Assembly (NCBI GenBank): GCA_025526935.1
Contig: JAHLKD010000020.1
Span: forward strand, 1 to 64,000
From: Cladochytrium replicatum
Lineage: Eukaryota; Chytridiomycota; Chytridiomycetes; Cladochytriales; Cladochytriaceae
Direction: 5' to 3'
DNA: 64,000 nt
The position numbers were made by a program, and so were the translations under genes. How positions within the stretch are numbered: position 1 is the stretch's first letter; each line of letters begins with the position of its first letter. Below, piece by piece: positions 1 through 10,505 of this stretch. The notes below the pieces were generated by a model. It was not told where the DNA came from. It saw nothing but the letters and a program-made list of their open reading frames with translations, and ran no database searches.

Positions 1-1700
1 CGCGAGTGAGTGGTTCAGTACGGATGACGATAGATCGAGTCATTTGGGTTGTTGTTGTATGTGGGCATGGTCGGATTTCGTGCTCTCTTTTTGACGTTTT
101 CGGGATTGTCTTTTCACAACACGGAATCTTTGCTGCGCAGATGCAGCAAATCTGATAACGGGAAACACAATTACATTTTGTTCGATGCATAAGATCGCAT
201 GGACGGGTGTCTTTGTCTACAGTTTCCTGTCCCATAATCTGGATCCGATTAAATTGTGGACTGGAATAGTGGATCCATCTGCAGTCACCCCCATCAAGCT
301 TTGATTCAATTCTACTTCCACTCAAAGATATGTCTTCTAGTCTCTGTCTTGTGTATTAATACGACATCTTGACAAACTGCACGAAAAAACTTCATGAGGT
401 AACTATTTAGCTTAGCAAAGGAAAAAAAGCAAAGTCCAAGAAAAGGATGAAAATAATCACATTTGACATGATTAATATTGATATTTCAAGGTAATCTTAT
501 TGACCCAAACCATCGCTCATTCTTTAATGCAATATGTTGAACTCAGTTTCTCTTATGTCAAAGTATGGTCGATGTACTAGAAGAGCAGTCTGGAATGACC
601 TCAACTGTTCAGGTGTACGTCCACACCATTGGGGGCTCGAGGTTCTGTTCGCAGACGGTGATGTAGATTGAGACAAGCAAGGGACTCTTGAGCTTTCCAA
701 GTTCTTTGCAGTCTGACCAGTTGAAGTGGTAGTACGTCCTATGGTTTGTTTAATGAATCCGCACTTCCTTGGACAGCTAGTAAAACCACTCTCGAATGTA
801 GCAGTCCCAACAAGGTCCTGTATTTATGTTCTCTCTGACTGTCATTATTGTGCTCCTTATTTTGTTGCGGACATGTTTCGCCATTCACAGGTTGTGGTCA
901 TCGACAGTGCAGAGGGGTAGTGGCTTGAACTCGGTCTCCAAATTTGCACCATATGCTTCTGCCCATAGCTTGGACTGTTCTGTGTACGTGAGAGGTAATC
1001 CTGAGGTCTTGCACCTCATGCTGCTGCCTGAGGCTCTTTGTTTGGTGCAAACAATTCAAATATACTGTCCCTTCAGCTGTTTTAATTATCCTGGGACTGT
1101 AGATTTATAGGAATAGAGAGATATAGATCCCAGAGATCGTTCACAATAATCATTGTGAGCAGAACATGAAGATTAGCTCTAATCTTGTCTACGCTAACAT
1201 GTTCTCAATGAGAAATAGGTATATATGCGAGATGTACTGAAGTATGATATAATTGTCTGCAGCAAACTGATTAGCATCACATTCTTTCTCAAACGCGTGA
1301 TCACTCACTCCCAGAGCTCAACAAGACTCCAATGAGTACAAGAGGATGTCTTCATGAGCAATACTTAGAATGCCAGTTCTCTCATGTAATTAATGTATGA
1401 TTACGTATGAGCTTGTCCCAGACTCTCTGGTAAGGTTATGTCCCCGCGGGTCCGTAGTAGATGAAGACTGGAGTAGCTAATTTCATTATGTGCATGTCCA
1501 GAAGCTGAAAGCTGAGATTGCAGAGGAAGTTTTTTAGCGGAGGAGTGCCCGTTAAAAGATAATTTTGCGCACTTCCCATCAGCTTTCCAACCGCATGAAC
1601 GTTTCATTAGAGCGTGAATAGTTCAAGCTGTCGTGTCAGGCACGTTCATATTCAAGTATCTCTCGCTAATTCGGGAGAAGTAAACAGTAATAATAAATCT
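1..1700. other. no gene supported
   Basis: I see only short open frames here without recognisable motifs, splice structure or family resemblance. The sequence is AT-rich, and nothing in it matches the repeats elsewhere in the window. Confidence 0.5.
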
Positions 1701-1707
1701 GATGTCG

Positions 1708-1790
1708 TGAGGAGAGTGGGATTCGAACCCACGCTTCCGAAGAAACCACGGCCTTAACGTGGCGCCTTAGACCGACTCGGCCATCTCCCC
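1708..1790 (-). tRNA. tRNA-Leu (anticodon AAG)
   Basis: Read on the minus strand, the sequence folds as a class II tRNA. The 7-bp acceptor stem pairs GGGGAGA with TCTCCTC (one G-U). The D arm is followed by an anticodon stem CCACG/CGTGG with loop TTAAGGC, giving anticodon AAG. A long variable arm (TTTCTTCGGAAGC) is typical of leucine tRNAs, and the T arm is GTGGG-TTCGAAT-CCCAC. The discriminator is A and CCA is not encoded. There is no intron in the anticodon loop. A truncated LINE copy begins 7 bp upstream of the 5' end, so any upstream promoter sequence has been replaced, although the internal A and B boxes are intact. Confidence 0.94.
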
Positions 1791-1797
1791 TGACAAA

Positions 1798-2286
1798 ATC
1801 GGCTTGGCCGCCTGTTTCCAAACCCCCGACCTTATTGTAGGAACTGTCATGATGCCCCTGAAGTGTCGCGTGCCCATGTCTCTGTGTGTCTACATTTGCG
1901 TGCTAGTTTGTCTGCTAGTTTTGATTTAGGCCCGCTGACGATCCCCGCCTACCTCTTGACATTGCAATTGATATGCTTTCACCACGGCCTTTTTATCCTT
2001 CCCCTGCTTTTTCCCAGTGGGTTCTTGTTCTTCGTGCACTTAACCGCATTGGTCAAACTGTCTTGGTTATGAGTTAGTTTGTCTCCAGCTCCTGATTGTA
2101 TCTTGTCTGCTTTTGTTGATTTGGATATGCCTTAGTGTTTTGAAACATTTTACTTTTCCTACGGCTCGCACGGCTCCCCATGTGCTGCCAATTTACGTGT
2201 ATTTTACACTTGTATTTGGATTTTGCACCAGCGGGTGATATGTATTGGTTGGACAATAAATACATATTATGAGGTTCAAAAAAAAA

Positions 2287-2292
<6 letters not shown>
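1798..2292 (+). mobile_element. 5'-truncated LINE copy (3' tail only)
   Basis: This stretch is a near-identical copy of 6790-7286, the 3' end of the full LINE that follows. It ends in the same AATAAATACATATTATG-like tail and a 15-nt poly(A). Relative to the full copy it carries four single-base deletions and only a few substitutions, so it is dead but young. Truncation at the 5' end plus a poly(A) tail is the standard signature of target-primed reverse transcription. It starts 7 bp from the 5' end of the tRNA-Leu gene and its poly(A) abuts the TC microsatellite at the head of the full element. Confidence 0.9.
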
Positions 2293-2344
<52 letters not shown>

Positions 2345-2347
2345 CTC
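2293..2347 (+). repeat. (TC)n microsatellite at LINE 5' end
   Basis: A run of about 55 nt of TC dinucleotides with one interruption lies between the poly(A) of the truncated LINE copy and the ORF1 start of the full copy. It could be part of the LINE 5' UTR or a target-site microsatellite; a second full-length copy would decide. Confidence 0.9.
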
Positions 2348-2354
2348 ACAATCA

Positions 2355-3753
2355 ATGCCGCCTCCCAGCGCTCCGCATGCGCAGCCGCCTGATGCGCCGC
2401 ATGCCGCGCCGCCCGCCCGCACCCCCGCTGTGCCCCCTGATGGACTTTCTGGTGGCACCGTGATTTTTGAGGCCCGTTCGCACCCCCGTGCCTCCTCTGT
2501 TGAAAATTCCGCTCCACAGCTTCCATTCTCCGCTCCTGCCTCTCCAATTCACTGGGCCGATGATGTGAATATGGGGGAGGATGAAAATGCCAAATCACGT
2601 GACTTCCAATCACGTGACCGACACGCCAAAAGACCTGCTGAACATGAATTGCCCCGTGGTCGCTCCCGTTCTCGTTCCCGATCACATCTGCCGGGTGTCC
2701 GGGTTCTTGCTGCTGTGGCTGCTCCCTCGAGTGTTGCATCTCTGGCCGATCTCCGTGTCGTTCTCACTCAGATGCGATCTGTTTGTGCAACCTTTGATCC
2801 TTTGGCGATGCTGGATCCTATGCTTGCACATTTGCCGAGGGACACTCCTGCTGAATTTTTTAGTGTTTGTCGTGATATGGCTGAGGATCTGGTGGGTCGC
2901 TTTGGGAGGCCGCTGCCTTCGCCTTCACCTCCAGTTGCCCCAGTCTCCCGCCATGATGATGTGGCTGCGCCTGTGTGCCTTCCCCCTAGACAACTGCATG
3001 GTAATCCTCCAATTCAGGACGATCTTGGGAACTCTGGTGCTCCTGGCCCTCGCCCCCCGTCTAGTCGACCTGCCCCCACGTGGACCTCGTGGTCCACGCA
3101 CTTATGCCGCTGCTGCTGCCAATGCCCGTGCCCGTGTGCTTGAGAGTCTCCCCACACTGAGTGCTGAATCTCGTACAGAAGCTGTCAGGACTGCCCTTGC
3201 TGGTCGTGACCCCACTTCGAATGTCAGCCTTCGTGGCCCTCGGCCTGTCGTATTCTATCCTCCGACCTCTCCGCTGCTGGTCTCCCCACCTGCTGATCTT
3301 CAGGCCCGTGTGGATGATTTGACCACTGTGTACATCAAGGACATCATGAGACAGCGGCTCGGCTTTGTGCGGACCATGCTGAGGGCTCTCTTGGGCGATG
3401 AGGTGGTGCGTGGTATCCGCCACATCAGTTTCGTTGGTCGCAACATTGCTTCCTTTATCTGTATTCGCTCAACCGCAATTGCTCTCCGTGCGCACTTCTC
3501 CACCCAGGAAGCTTCCACTGACGAATCAAACCCTGACTTTCTTCGCCGAGCCTCTACTCTGCCTTTGGAGCAGCGGGAGGCTGCGGTCAGGGAAGTTGTC
3601 CACAAGAGATATGCACATATCCTCAGTTCAGTTACTGATCCTGCTATTTTCCTGTATGTCCGTGGTCAGCTCCCCATGGATGCTCAGGAAACTGTGCTGG
3701 ACAGTGCCCGCGGGATTGCGCGTCAGCCTCGCTCAACCCATCTTCGTCAATGA
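2355..3753 (+). pseudogene. LINE ORF1, one frameshift
   Basis: ORF1 opens at ATG 2355 just after the TC tract with a Pro/Ala-rich head and an Arg/Ser stretch (RSRSRSR). The frame then continues in the +1 register from about 3050-3090 to a TGA at 3751-3753. The switch lies near C-runs (CGCCCCCCG), consistent with a one-base indel or a programmed shift. The second part is helix-rich and Ala/Arg-rich, as expected of an RNA-binding LINE ORF1 protein. No CCHC zinc knuckle is visible. If joined it would be about 465 residues. Function is inferred from position only. Confidence 0.7.
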
Positions 3754-6700
3754 TTAGTGTTCGAGTTGGTACCTTCAATTGTCGCAATTTGAGCTTTGGA
3801 GTTCTTGATTCACTGTTTCGTTTTATGCGCGCAAATCACATTGTTTTTCTGCTCCTGACTGAAACACACCTTTTTCCTTTAGACCCGCTGCCTTCTCCAG
3901 ATTTGATTTTTGACACTCGTTTTTCTCCTGGGTCATCGGGTACACGACGGGCTGGTGTGGGAGTCTTGATCAATCGCAGTCTTTGTAGAGCTTCTGATTT
4001 CCGTCTCGTTTCTAGTTATGGTGGCACCTCTCTATGGTTTACATTTCGTGGGCTTTTGGTTGGAGGGTATTATTTGCCTCCGTGTGGTATTGCTCAGGAC
4101 CCCTTCCTTGAAGAGTTTATTGCTTCACTTCCTCAACATGTCCCGTCGTCTCCGTGCCCTGTTCTTTTGTTGGGCGATTTCAATGCCCGTTTTTTAGCTA
4201 CTGGTGATCATTCTTCAAATCGTAGGGGTAGGTTGTTTGAGCAATTTATTTCTGCCGCTAGTTTCTCTCTAGTTAAGCACCCTTCCTGTCATAACCCCAC
4301 ATTTTCTTCTCGCAATGGTGACTCCATTATCGATTTGTTGTTTGTCAATCCTCTGCTTCAATGTGATCCTATTTCTTACATAGTTCATAGTCGTCTAGCC
4401 GACGGCGAGTTTATGCCTTGGGCTTCTGACCATTTTCCGGTTACAGCTGTTTTTTCTTTTGCTCCTCCCAATGCCAGCGCTCCCTCTGCTGCACCCCCCC
4501 ACAAGCGCTGGGCTGCTCATCTGTTGCGTGAACCTGCTGTCTTTCAAGCAATGGAGGATGTGGGACATTTGTTTTTTGATCCCACCCTTGCTGATGTCAA
4601 TGCTGCACTCAGTCCAATTTTAGAAGCTCCCGCCTTTGCCCAAATGTCTGTGGATGTTGCACAGGGATGTATTGACTCTGCATTGGATATTATTTTGTCC
4701 TTTGTTACTTCATGTGCTGCTTGTGTCATTGGACCCCCCAGTTTAGTTCGCCGTCGCCCTGCCCTGCCATTGTTGCCGCCGCATTTAGTGGCCTTGCGAC
4801 GGAGCTACTTACTTGCTCATAAGCACTATTTAGCTGTTTCTTCCTGTGATGATCCTGATCCTGGTTTAGTTGAGTATTGCCGCTTGGAGCGTGACCGGCT
4901 ATCGCGTGAGCGTGTCAAAGCTTTTCGTACTTGGTCTCTTTCTCAGCGAGCTCGAGAGGCTTCTGGCGACAATATGTTTAGTTCTTCTCCTAGTTCTTTA
5001 ACCGAGGTTAGCAAAGTTCTTTCCACCGCGCGTAGGTGTCATCAACGGCGCTCAGCTGCAAGTGGTTTATTGTCTGATCCTGCCTCTTTATCTCATTATC
5101 GCAATCACTTTGCCTCCGTTTATCAGACTCAGTTTGCACAATCCTCTGCCAGTGCAGAACACGTTCGTCTACATGCGCTGAATGATTCTGTGTCAGTTAG
5201 TGTTAGTGACTTTGTTTGTGCTATTCGTTCTTCCCCAAACAACTCTGCTCCTGGCCCAAACCATATTCCAGCTGAGTTATTTAAGCCGTTAGCTTCTGAT
5301 GTTGCTATCCTTTTTGTTCAACTTTCAAACGCTATTTTCCGTTCAGGTTTGTCGCCCTCTGCCTGGAATGCTGGCTTGTTGTTACCTGTTTGGAAGAATA
5401 AGGGCTCCATTGGTGATATTAGTCAGTACCGCCCCATTACTTTAACCAATGTTGATAGAAAAATCTTTGAGCGTACCCTGCTTCCTATGCTTGTAGCTCA
5501 TGTTGGTAAACTTGATCCCGCCCAAGCTGGTTTCCAGGCCAATCGTTCAGGTGTTGAGTGTGTTTTTGCATTAGATGCTACCCTTCGACGGGCTTCCCGC
5601 ACTGCTCTGCCTTATTGTGTTACTTTCTTAGATATTAAAGCAGCGTATGATACTGTGCATAGGCCTCTTTTGTGGGAACGTCTTCGTCAATTTCCCAGAA
5701 TTCCAAACCGTTTGATCTCTGTTTTGATGAGTATGTTTGATCGTTGTTCTTCTCAGGTTGTTATAGAGAATCGTTCTTCTGATTTGTTTTCGCTTCCACG
5801 AGGTCTTTTTCAAGGTTCTGTTTTGTCTCCGTTCTTGTACTCAGTTTTCATCAATCCTTTAGCACAGCTCCTTCGTCGTGAATCTTCTCATCTTGCTAGG
5901 TTTTCTTATAACACTCCTGTTTTCAATTCGTTGTTTTTTGCTGATGACATAGCTTTGTTTTCTGCCACCCCTGAGCAAGCCCAACGTGCATTGAAAATTT
6001 GTGAAGATTTTGCTTTAGCTTCTCATTTTGTGTTTTCACCTTCAAAGTGTGCTGTGTTATCTTCTCAACGGTTACCCACCCCCTTGAAGCTTCATGGCTC
6101 TGCCCTCCCTGTAGAGGTTTCATTTAGATACCTTGGTCACTATTTTACTATTGAAGGGTTTGATCTTGCTGCAACTATTGATCATCGCTTAGAGAAAGCT
6201 CGTGCCTCATTGTATCTTTTTGCACCTTATGTCTCGTACTTTGGTGGGTCTGCTCCTCGTGTTGCCAGGTTGTTGTTTTTGTCTTTTATTAGACCTTCAC
6301 TTGAGTTTGGTTTAGCACTTATTCGGCCTTCCACTGCTCAGCTTCAGGTACTCGAGCGTTTTTGTTATCATGCACTGTGTTGTCTGTTTTCGATAGCCCA
6401 TACCACTTCGCGTGTTGGTTTGTTGCTGTTAGCGCAAATTCCTACTTTTGAGTTCAGGCTGAAGTACCTTCAGGCACGTATGTTTGCTCGCTGGTCTAGT
6501 GATTCCAGCCCTCTGTTACCAGCTGCTGTGTTGCAATTCTATCGGTCATCTCCAGTCGGTTATGGTTCATCTCCTTATTTTTCCGCTTGTCACAATGATC
6601 TCATTGTTCCTATGCCTGTTGTGCTCCCACTTCATCCGTTGATGTTGCATTTTCAGTCTTTAGCTGTTGCGCATAATGGACCAATTGCAGTTTCGTTTGC

Positions 6701-7268
6701 CCCTGTCCGCAATTTGAAACTTCGCCACCCTTTGTTGCTACCCCCACACCAACATCTCCCAACAGTATGTCTTCGTTTGTTCCTGCTATATCGGCTTGGC
6801 CGCCTGTTTCCAAACCCCCGACCTTATTGTAGGAACTGTCATGATGCCCCTGAAGTGTCGCGTGCCCATGTCTCTGTGTGTCTACATTTGCGTGCTAGTT
6901 TGTCTGCTAGTTTTGATTTAGGCCCGCCTGACGATCCCCGCCTACCTCTTGACATTGCAATTGATATGCTTTCACCACGGCCTTTTTATCCTTCCCCTGC
7001 CTTTTCCCAGTGGGTTCTTGTTCTTCGTGCACTTAACCGCATTTGGTCAAACTGTCTTGGTTATGAGTTAGTTTTGTCTCCAGCTCCTGATTGTATCTTG
7101 TCTGCTTTTGTTGATTTGGATATGCCTTTGTGTTTTGAAACATTTTACTTTTCCTACGGCTCGCACGGCTCCCCATGTGCTGCCAATTTACGTGTATTTT
7201 TACACTTGTATTTGGATTTTGCACCAGCGGGTGATATGTATTGGTTGGACAATAAATACATATTATGA
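3750..7268 (+). CDS. LINE ORF2: endonuclease-reverse transcriptase
   Basis: A single 1172-residue frame. Residues 1-230 form an APE-type endonuclease, with motifs TFNCRN at the start, TETHL, LLGDFNAR and SDHFPV; this domain nicks the target to prime reverse transcription. The reverse transcriptase spans about 490-780, with SAPGPNHIPAELF, QYRPITLTN, LDIKAAYDTV, PRGLFQGSVLSPFLYS and the catalytic FADD near residue 729. Near residue 1027 a CX2CX9HX3C motif follows, a zinc-binding C-terminus found in many LINE ORF2 proteins. There is no RNase H domain that I can see. The start ATG overlaps the ORF1 stop, suggesting coupled re-initiation. All catalytic motifs are intact, so the protein could be active. 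Confidence 0.93.
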   Translation: MISVRVGTFNCRNLSFGVLDSLFRFMRANHIVFLLLTETHLFPLDPLPSPDLIFDTRFSPGSSGTRRAGVGVLINRSLCRASDFRLVSSYGGTSLWFTFRGLLVGGYYLPPCGIAQDPFLEEFIASLPQHVPSSPCPVLLLGDFNARFLATGDHSSNRRGRLFEQFISAASFSLVKHPSCHNPTFSSRNGDSIIDLLFVNPLLQCDPISYIVHSRLADGEFMPWASDHFPVTAVFSFAPPNASAPSAAPPHKRWAAHLLREPAVFQAMEDVGHLFFDPTLADVNAALSPILEAPAFAQMSVDVAQGCIDSALDIILSFVTSCAACVIGPPSLVRRRPALPLLPPHLVALRRSYLLAHKHYLAVSSCDDPDPGLVEYCRLERDRLSRERVKAFRTWSLSQRAREASGDNMFSSSPSSLTEVSKVLSTARRCHQRRSAASGLLSDPASLSHYRNHFASVYQTQFAQSSASAEHVRLHALNDSVSVSVSDFVCAIRSSPNNSAPGPNHIPAELFKPLASDVAILFVQLSNAIFRSGLSPSAWNAGLLLPVWKNKGSIGDISQYRPITLTNVDRKIFERTLLPMLVAHVGKLDPAQAGFQANRSGVECVFALDATLRRASRTALPYCVTFLDIKAAYDTVHRPLLWERLRQFPRIPNRLISVLMSMFDRCSSQVVIENRSSDLFSLPRGLFQGSVLSPFLYSVFINPLAQLLRRESSHLARFSYNTPVFNSLFFADDIALFSATPEQAQRALKICEDFALASHFVFSPSKCAVLSSQRLPTPLKLHGSALPVEVSFRYLGHYFTIEGFDLAATIDHRLEKARASLYLFAPYVSYFGGSAPRVARLLFLSFIRPSLEFGLALIRPSTAQLQVLERFCYHALCCLFSIAHTTSRVGLLLLAQIPTFEFRLKYLQARMFARWSSDSSPLLPAAVLQFYRSSPVGYGSSPYFSACHNDLIVPMPVVLPLHPLMLHFQSLAVAHNGPIAVSFAPVRNLKLRHPLLLPPHQHLPTVCLRLFLLYRLGRLFPNPRPYCRNCHDAPEVSRAHVSVCLHLRASLSASFDLGPPDDPRLPLDIAIDMLSPRPFYPSPAFSQWVLVLRALNRIWSNCLGYELVLSPAPDCILSAFVDLDMPLCFETFYFSYGSHGSPCAANLRVFLHLYLDFAPAGDMYWLDNKYIL

Positions 7269-7286
7269 AGTTCAAAAAAAAAAAAA

Positions 7287-7711
7287 TCCAAGAGTTTTAT
7301 TTCTGTTTCTACTTTGGCTTTATGTTCTTCGACGAAAACTTCAAAAGCCAGCGTTCCAGAAAATTCCGGATCACCAGCAAACTTGAAGGGGACTTACCAA
7401 AGGAGGAAGGAGAGCGCCGCTGCTGACGTGGCAAGGACAAATTAAGGGAGGCTTTGTTGGGAATGGGAGAACCTATAAAAGGTGTGAGTCTTAAGCTTCC
7501 AATACATTGAACAAGTACCTCTTATCTGATCTTACCTGCCTACGACGAAATTCTACACCCGACCCTGACCCGCCGGGTTTTTGCTGCCCAGGAGAGGATT
7601 GATTGAATTTTGAGTTAGACCACAAATATTTACATGAACACTTTGTGTCTGTGTGGACAGTGTGTATTTTAGAAACACTATCGTAAAAAGAAACAAAACT
7701 CCACTGAGCAA
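7287..7711. other. spacer after LINE, no gene supported
   Basis: No supported gene lies here. It separates the LINE poly(A) from the convergent unknown gene. No copy of this sequence is seen upstream of the element, so it does not provide a target-site duplication. Confidence 0.4.
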
Positions 7712-9393
7712 TCACAAGTTGATAGGTGGAACAGCCCAAATCAGCTTCTGTATCTGGTTCATATCGTCAGAGTCCCATCCACCACTGGTTACGTCCTTCG
7801 CCAACCCAGTCCTGATGAACCGATCAATGTCGTCATTTGAAAGCATGAAATCCTTGGCTAAACCTGTCTTCCAAGGTTTCCAATCCACCTCAGGGAGCGT
7901 TATGGACGAAAGATGCCCGATGTATGCCGTCCAGAACCTTAGCCACTCAGAAGGATATGCATCCACTAATGCCCTGAACATGCGATAGATGGTGGCAGAC
8001 GTACTTAGCGGATTATTGTGCCGTATCCAGTTTCCGAGCAAAATGTGCACCCTAAGAAGAGTAAGGCTGCTCTGAGAACTGCTACTTGAAGTTGATATTC
8101 GGCTTGAGCGGTCGTCTGATTCAACAAATATGGGCCGTAAAAACTCATTTCGGGAGAGGACTTCGTAGTTTACATTGACGTACTTGATTGATGGTGGAAG
8201 AGACGGCAATTTAAGGTCATAAATAACCTCATTGATCTTATGCATCTGGAAGCAGATTCCCTGGATGACCTCTTTCACCAAAAGGATAGCCGTACGACGA
8301 TGCTGCTGCAGGCTAAGCAATGCAAGGGAACTCGTTGGAGAACTGGTTCGATGTACCTTCGGAATTCTACCAATCCCCTTGATAGCCGACGATATGCTTA
8401 TTAGGCCGCCTGTTGATGTTGGCGCCGCAGGTGCTGCAGCTTCTGAATGACCAGCCTGTCGTTTCAGAGCAGCAAGCTCTCCCTCCAGGGCGGTCACACG
8501 TGATTTCCATTGTGAAATCTCCTGGGAAGTTGCCTGCTTCTCCCTTTCCATTGCAGCGGTGATCTCCCTGAATCTTGCTAGCTCTTCGTGCTCGCCGTGC
8601 TGAATAAATGCACCCGCCCTGCCCAATTCATCAATGAGAGCCTTCTCTCGCACTTCTGCTGCGATGCGGGTCCTTCTCTCGTTCATTGCAGTCTCTTCAA
8701 GATCTTTTGTCATGTTCAACAGTCGTTCTGACTGTTTGAGGACCTGTTTTGTCCTTTCACGGTCCTCATCTGCTCGTTTGATGGTCGCTTGGAACTCGTC
8801 AACCTTTGCAGTGACGGGCATTCCTCTGTAAATACCGTACTTGTGTCCCTGCCGCCTGTAAAAGTCCAGAAATGTTGTTTCCTTCTGAAAGGAAGAGCTT
8901 TTCAAGCACTCCATACGATAGGCGTTGCTGCTGTTATGAACTCCGTTCGTCCACTGCATTCATCGTGAATTTCGTTCAGGGCTTGACGAACTAGCTTGCT
9001 GTCAGAGTTAAGTCGGTCGATCAACCCTTGAAGAACAAATCTTGGGCCGCATTCATCACGATTTGTTTGACAGTTGCTGATGAAGTCCTCCGAGTCGTAG
9101 CTGTGGCCGCTCGCTTTGAATTTTCGATACCAAAGTCGTATGTCTGAAGCAGGACAGAGTCCGTCGATGAGTAAATAGTCAGCATCCCCTTTAGTACCAC
9201 GTCGCGCCGGTTTCTTTGAAGGAGCTGTCGATTTGACATCTGTCGATTTGACATCAAGGCCAACTTCTGCTTCTTCCACTTCAGAACCCGATGCCAGAGA
9301 TGTTTCAGGTGCAGTCACAGGTTCTGCACTTGATTCTCTTTCAGATGATGGTCTGGATTGTTTTAACGCTCGCTTCTTTGTAGTTCGAGGCAT
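7712..9393 (-). CDS. unknown coiled-coil protein, two open segments
   Basis: I do not recognise the family. The first segment starts at ATG 9393 with a basic head (MPRTTKKRALKQ) and an acidic Ser/Glu linker. The second carries a strong coiled coil (EREKQATSQEIS and flanking Glu/Lys/Arg heptads), then an Ala/Thr linker, a Ser-rich stretch and a tryptophan-bearing C-terminal region ending WAVPPINL. The segments overlap in different frames at 8902-8959. A 32-nt GT...TTTCAG interval would join them exactly in frame (ATPI to KETTFLDFYRRQ), but it is much shorter than the other introns here (50-62 nt), so a frameshift is an alternative. Joined length is about 540 residues. Its place between mobile elements suggests a lineage-specific gene. 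Confidence 0.5.
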
Positions 9394-9534
9394 GGTGTTT
9401 GTACTCTTTGTCGTGGGAAGATACTGGCCCGGTGTTCTTAGCCGGAATGTTACAGGAATGTATGCTATAATACTTCCCTGACACTATAGTTTTCTACCCG
9501 ATCTGAAAATAAAAATAAGCTAGGGAAGAAACTG

Positions 9535-10450
9535 GCTAGTAACATTGATAGAGAGGATTCTGTCCGGGTGGACAGAATCTTATTGCTAGTAACATTGATA
9601 GAGAGGTTAGTTGTATTGGGTAGAGATCACTGAAGTACCGTCAATGAGTTGAGAAAGTGTCCGGGTGGACAGAATCCTATTGCTAGTAGTATTTGTAGAG
9701 AGGTTAGCTGTACCTGATAGAGATTACTGAAGTACCGTCAATGAGTTGAGAAAGTGTCCGGGTGGACAGAATCGTATTGCTAGCAACATTGATAGAGAGG
9801 TTAGTTGTATTGGATAGAGATCACTGAAGTACCGTCAATGAGTTGAGAAAGTGTCCGGGTGGACAGAATCGTATTGCTAGCAACATTGATAGAGAGGTTA
9901 GTTGTATTGGATAGAGATCACTGAAGTACCGTCAACGAGTTGAGAAAGTGTCCGGGTGGACAGAATCTTATTGCTAGTAACATTGATAGAGATGTTAGTT
10001 TGTACTTGATAGAGATCACTCAAGTACCGTCAATGAGTTAAGAAAGTGTCCGGGTGGACAGAATCTTATTGCTAGTAACATTGATAGAGAGGTTAGCTGT
10101 ACTTGATAGAGATCACTGAAGTACCGTCAATGAGTTGAGAAAGTGTCCGGGTGGACAGAATTTTATTGCTAGTAACATTGATAGAGATGTTAGTTGTACT
10201 TGATAGAGATCACTCAAGTACCGTCAATGAGTTAAGATAGTGTCCGGGTGGACAGAATCTTATTGCTAGTAACATTGATAGAGATGTTAGTTGTACTTGA
10301 TAGAGATCACTCAAGTACCGTCAATGAGTTAAGAAAGTGTCTGGGTGGACAGAATCTTATTGCTAGTAACATTGATAGAGAGGTTAGTTGTATTGGGTAG
10401 AGATAACTGAAGTACGTCAATGAGTTGAGAAAGTGTCCGGGTGGACAGAA
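9535..10450. repeat. 97-bp tandem array, about 9.4 copies
   Basis: Head-to-tail copies of a 97-bp unit. The anchor TGTCCGGGTGGACAGAAT recurs at 9561, 9658, 9755, 9852, 9949, 10047, 10144, 10241, 10338 and 10434, with spacings of 96-98 bp. Copies differ by a few substitutions. Each carries an inverted repeat TGTCC-GGGT-GGACA; in the first copy the arms extend to 10 perfect base pairs (GATTCTGTCC) around the GGGT loop. The unit is non-coding. Confidence 0.95.
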
Positions 10451-10505
10451 AATACATGCCTCGATGTCTGTTGTGATGCAAAATTGTTTGATACATACAA
10501 AACTT

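Larger units (their letters stand above)
2293..7286 (+). mobile_element. near-full-length non-LTR retrotransposon (LINE)
   Basis: A 5-kb element with two open frames: a proline/arginine-rich ORF1, then an endonuclease/reverse-transcriptase ORF2, a short 3' UTR and a 13-nt poly(A) (7274-7286). No LTRs are present. The ORF1 stop and ORF2 start overlap as ATGA (3750-3753). The APE-type endonuclease, the FADD-type reverse transcriptase and a C-terminal CCHC motif place it among LINEs of the Tad/R1/I type; the clade cannot be fixed by eye. ORF2 is rich in T-ending codons, unlike most host genes here. ORF2 is intact while ORF1 carries one apparent frameshift. I find no convincing target-site duplication. 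Confidence 0.9.

Noticed and set aside
726-1110. Two overlapping small plus-strand frames
   Set aside because: No family resemblance, no splice context and no start context; treated as chance.
2074-2739. 221-residue minus-strand frame across the TC repeat
   Set aside because: It is the antisense of the LINE tail, poly(A) and TC microsatellite, giving Arg-Glu runs; no domain and no splice structure.
9535-10450. CRISPR-like array
   Set aside because: The whole 97-bp unit is repeated with no unique spacers; it is a minisatellite in a eukaryotic genome.
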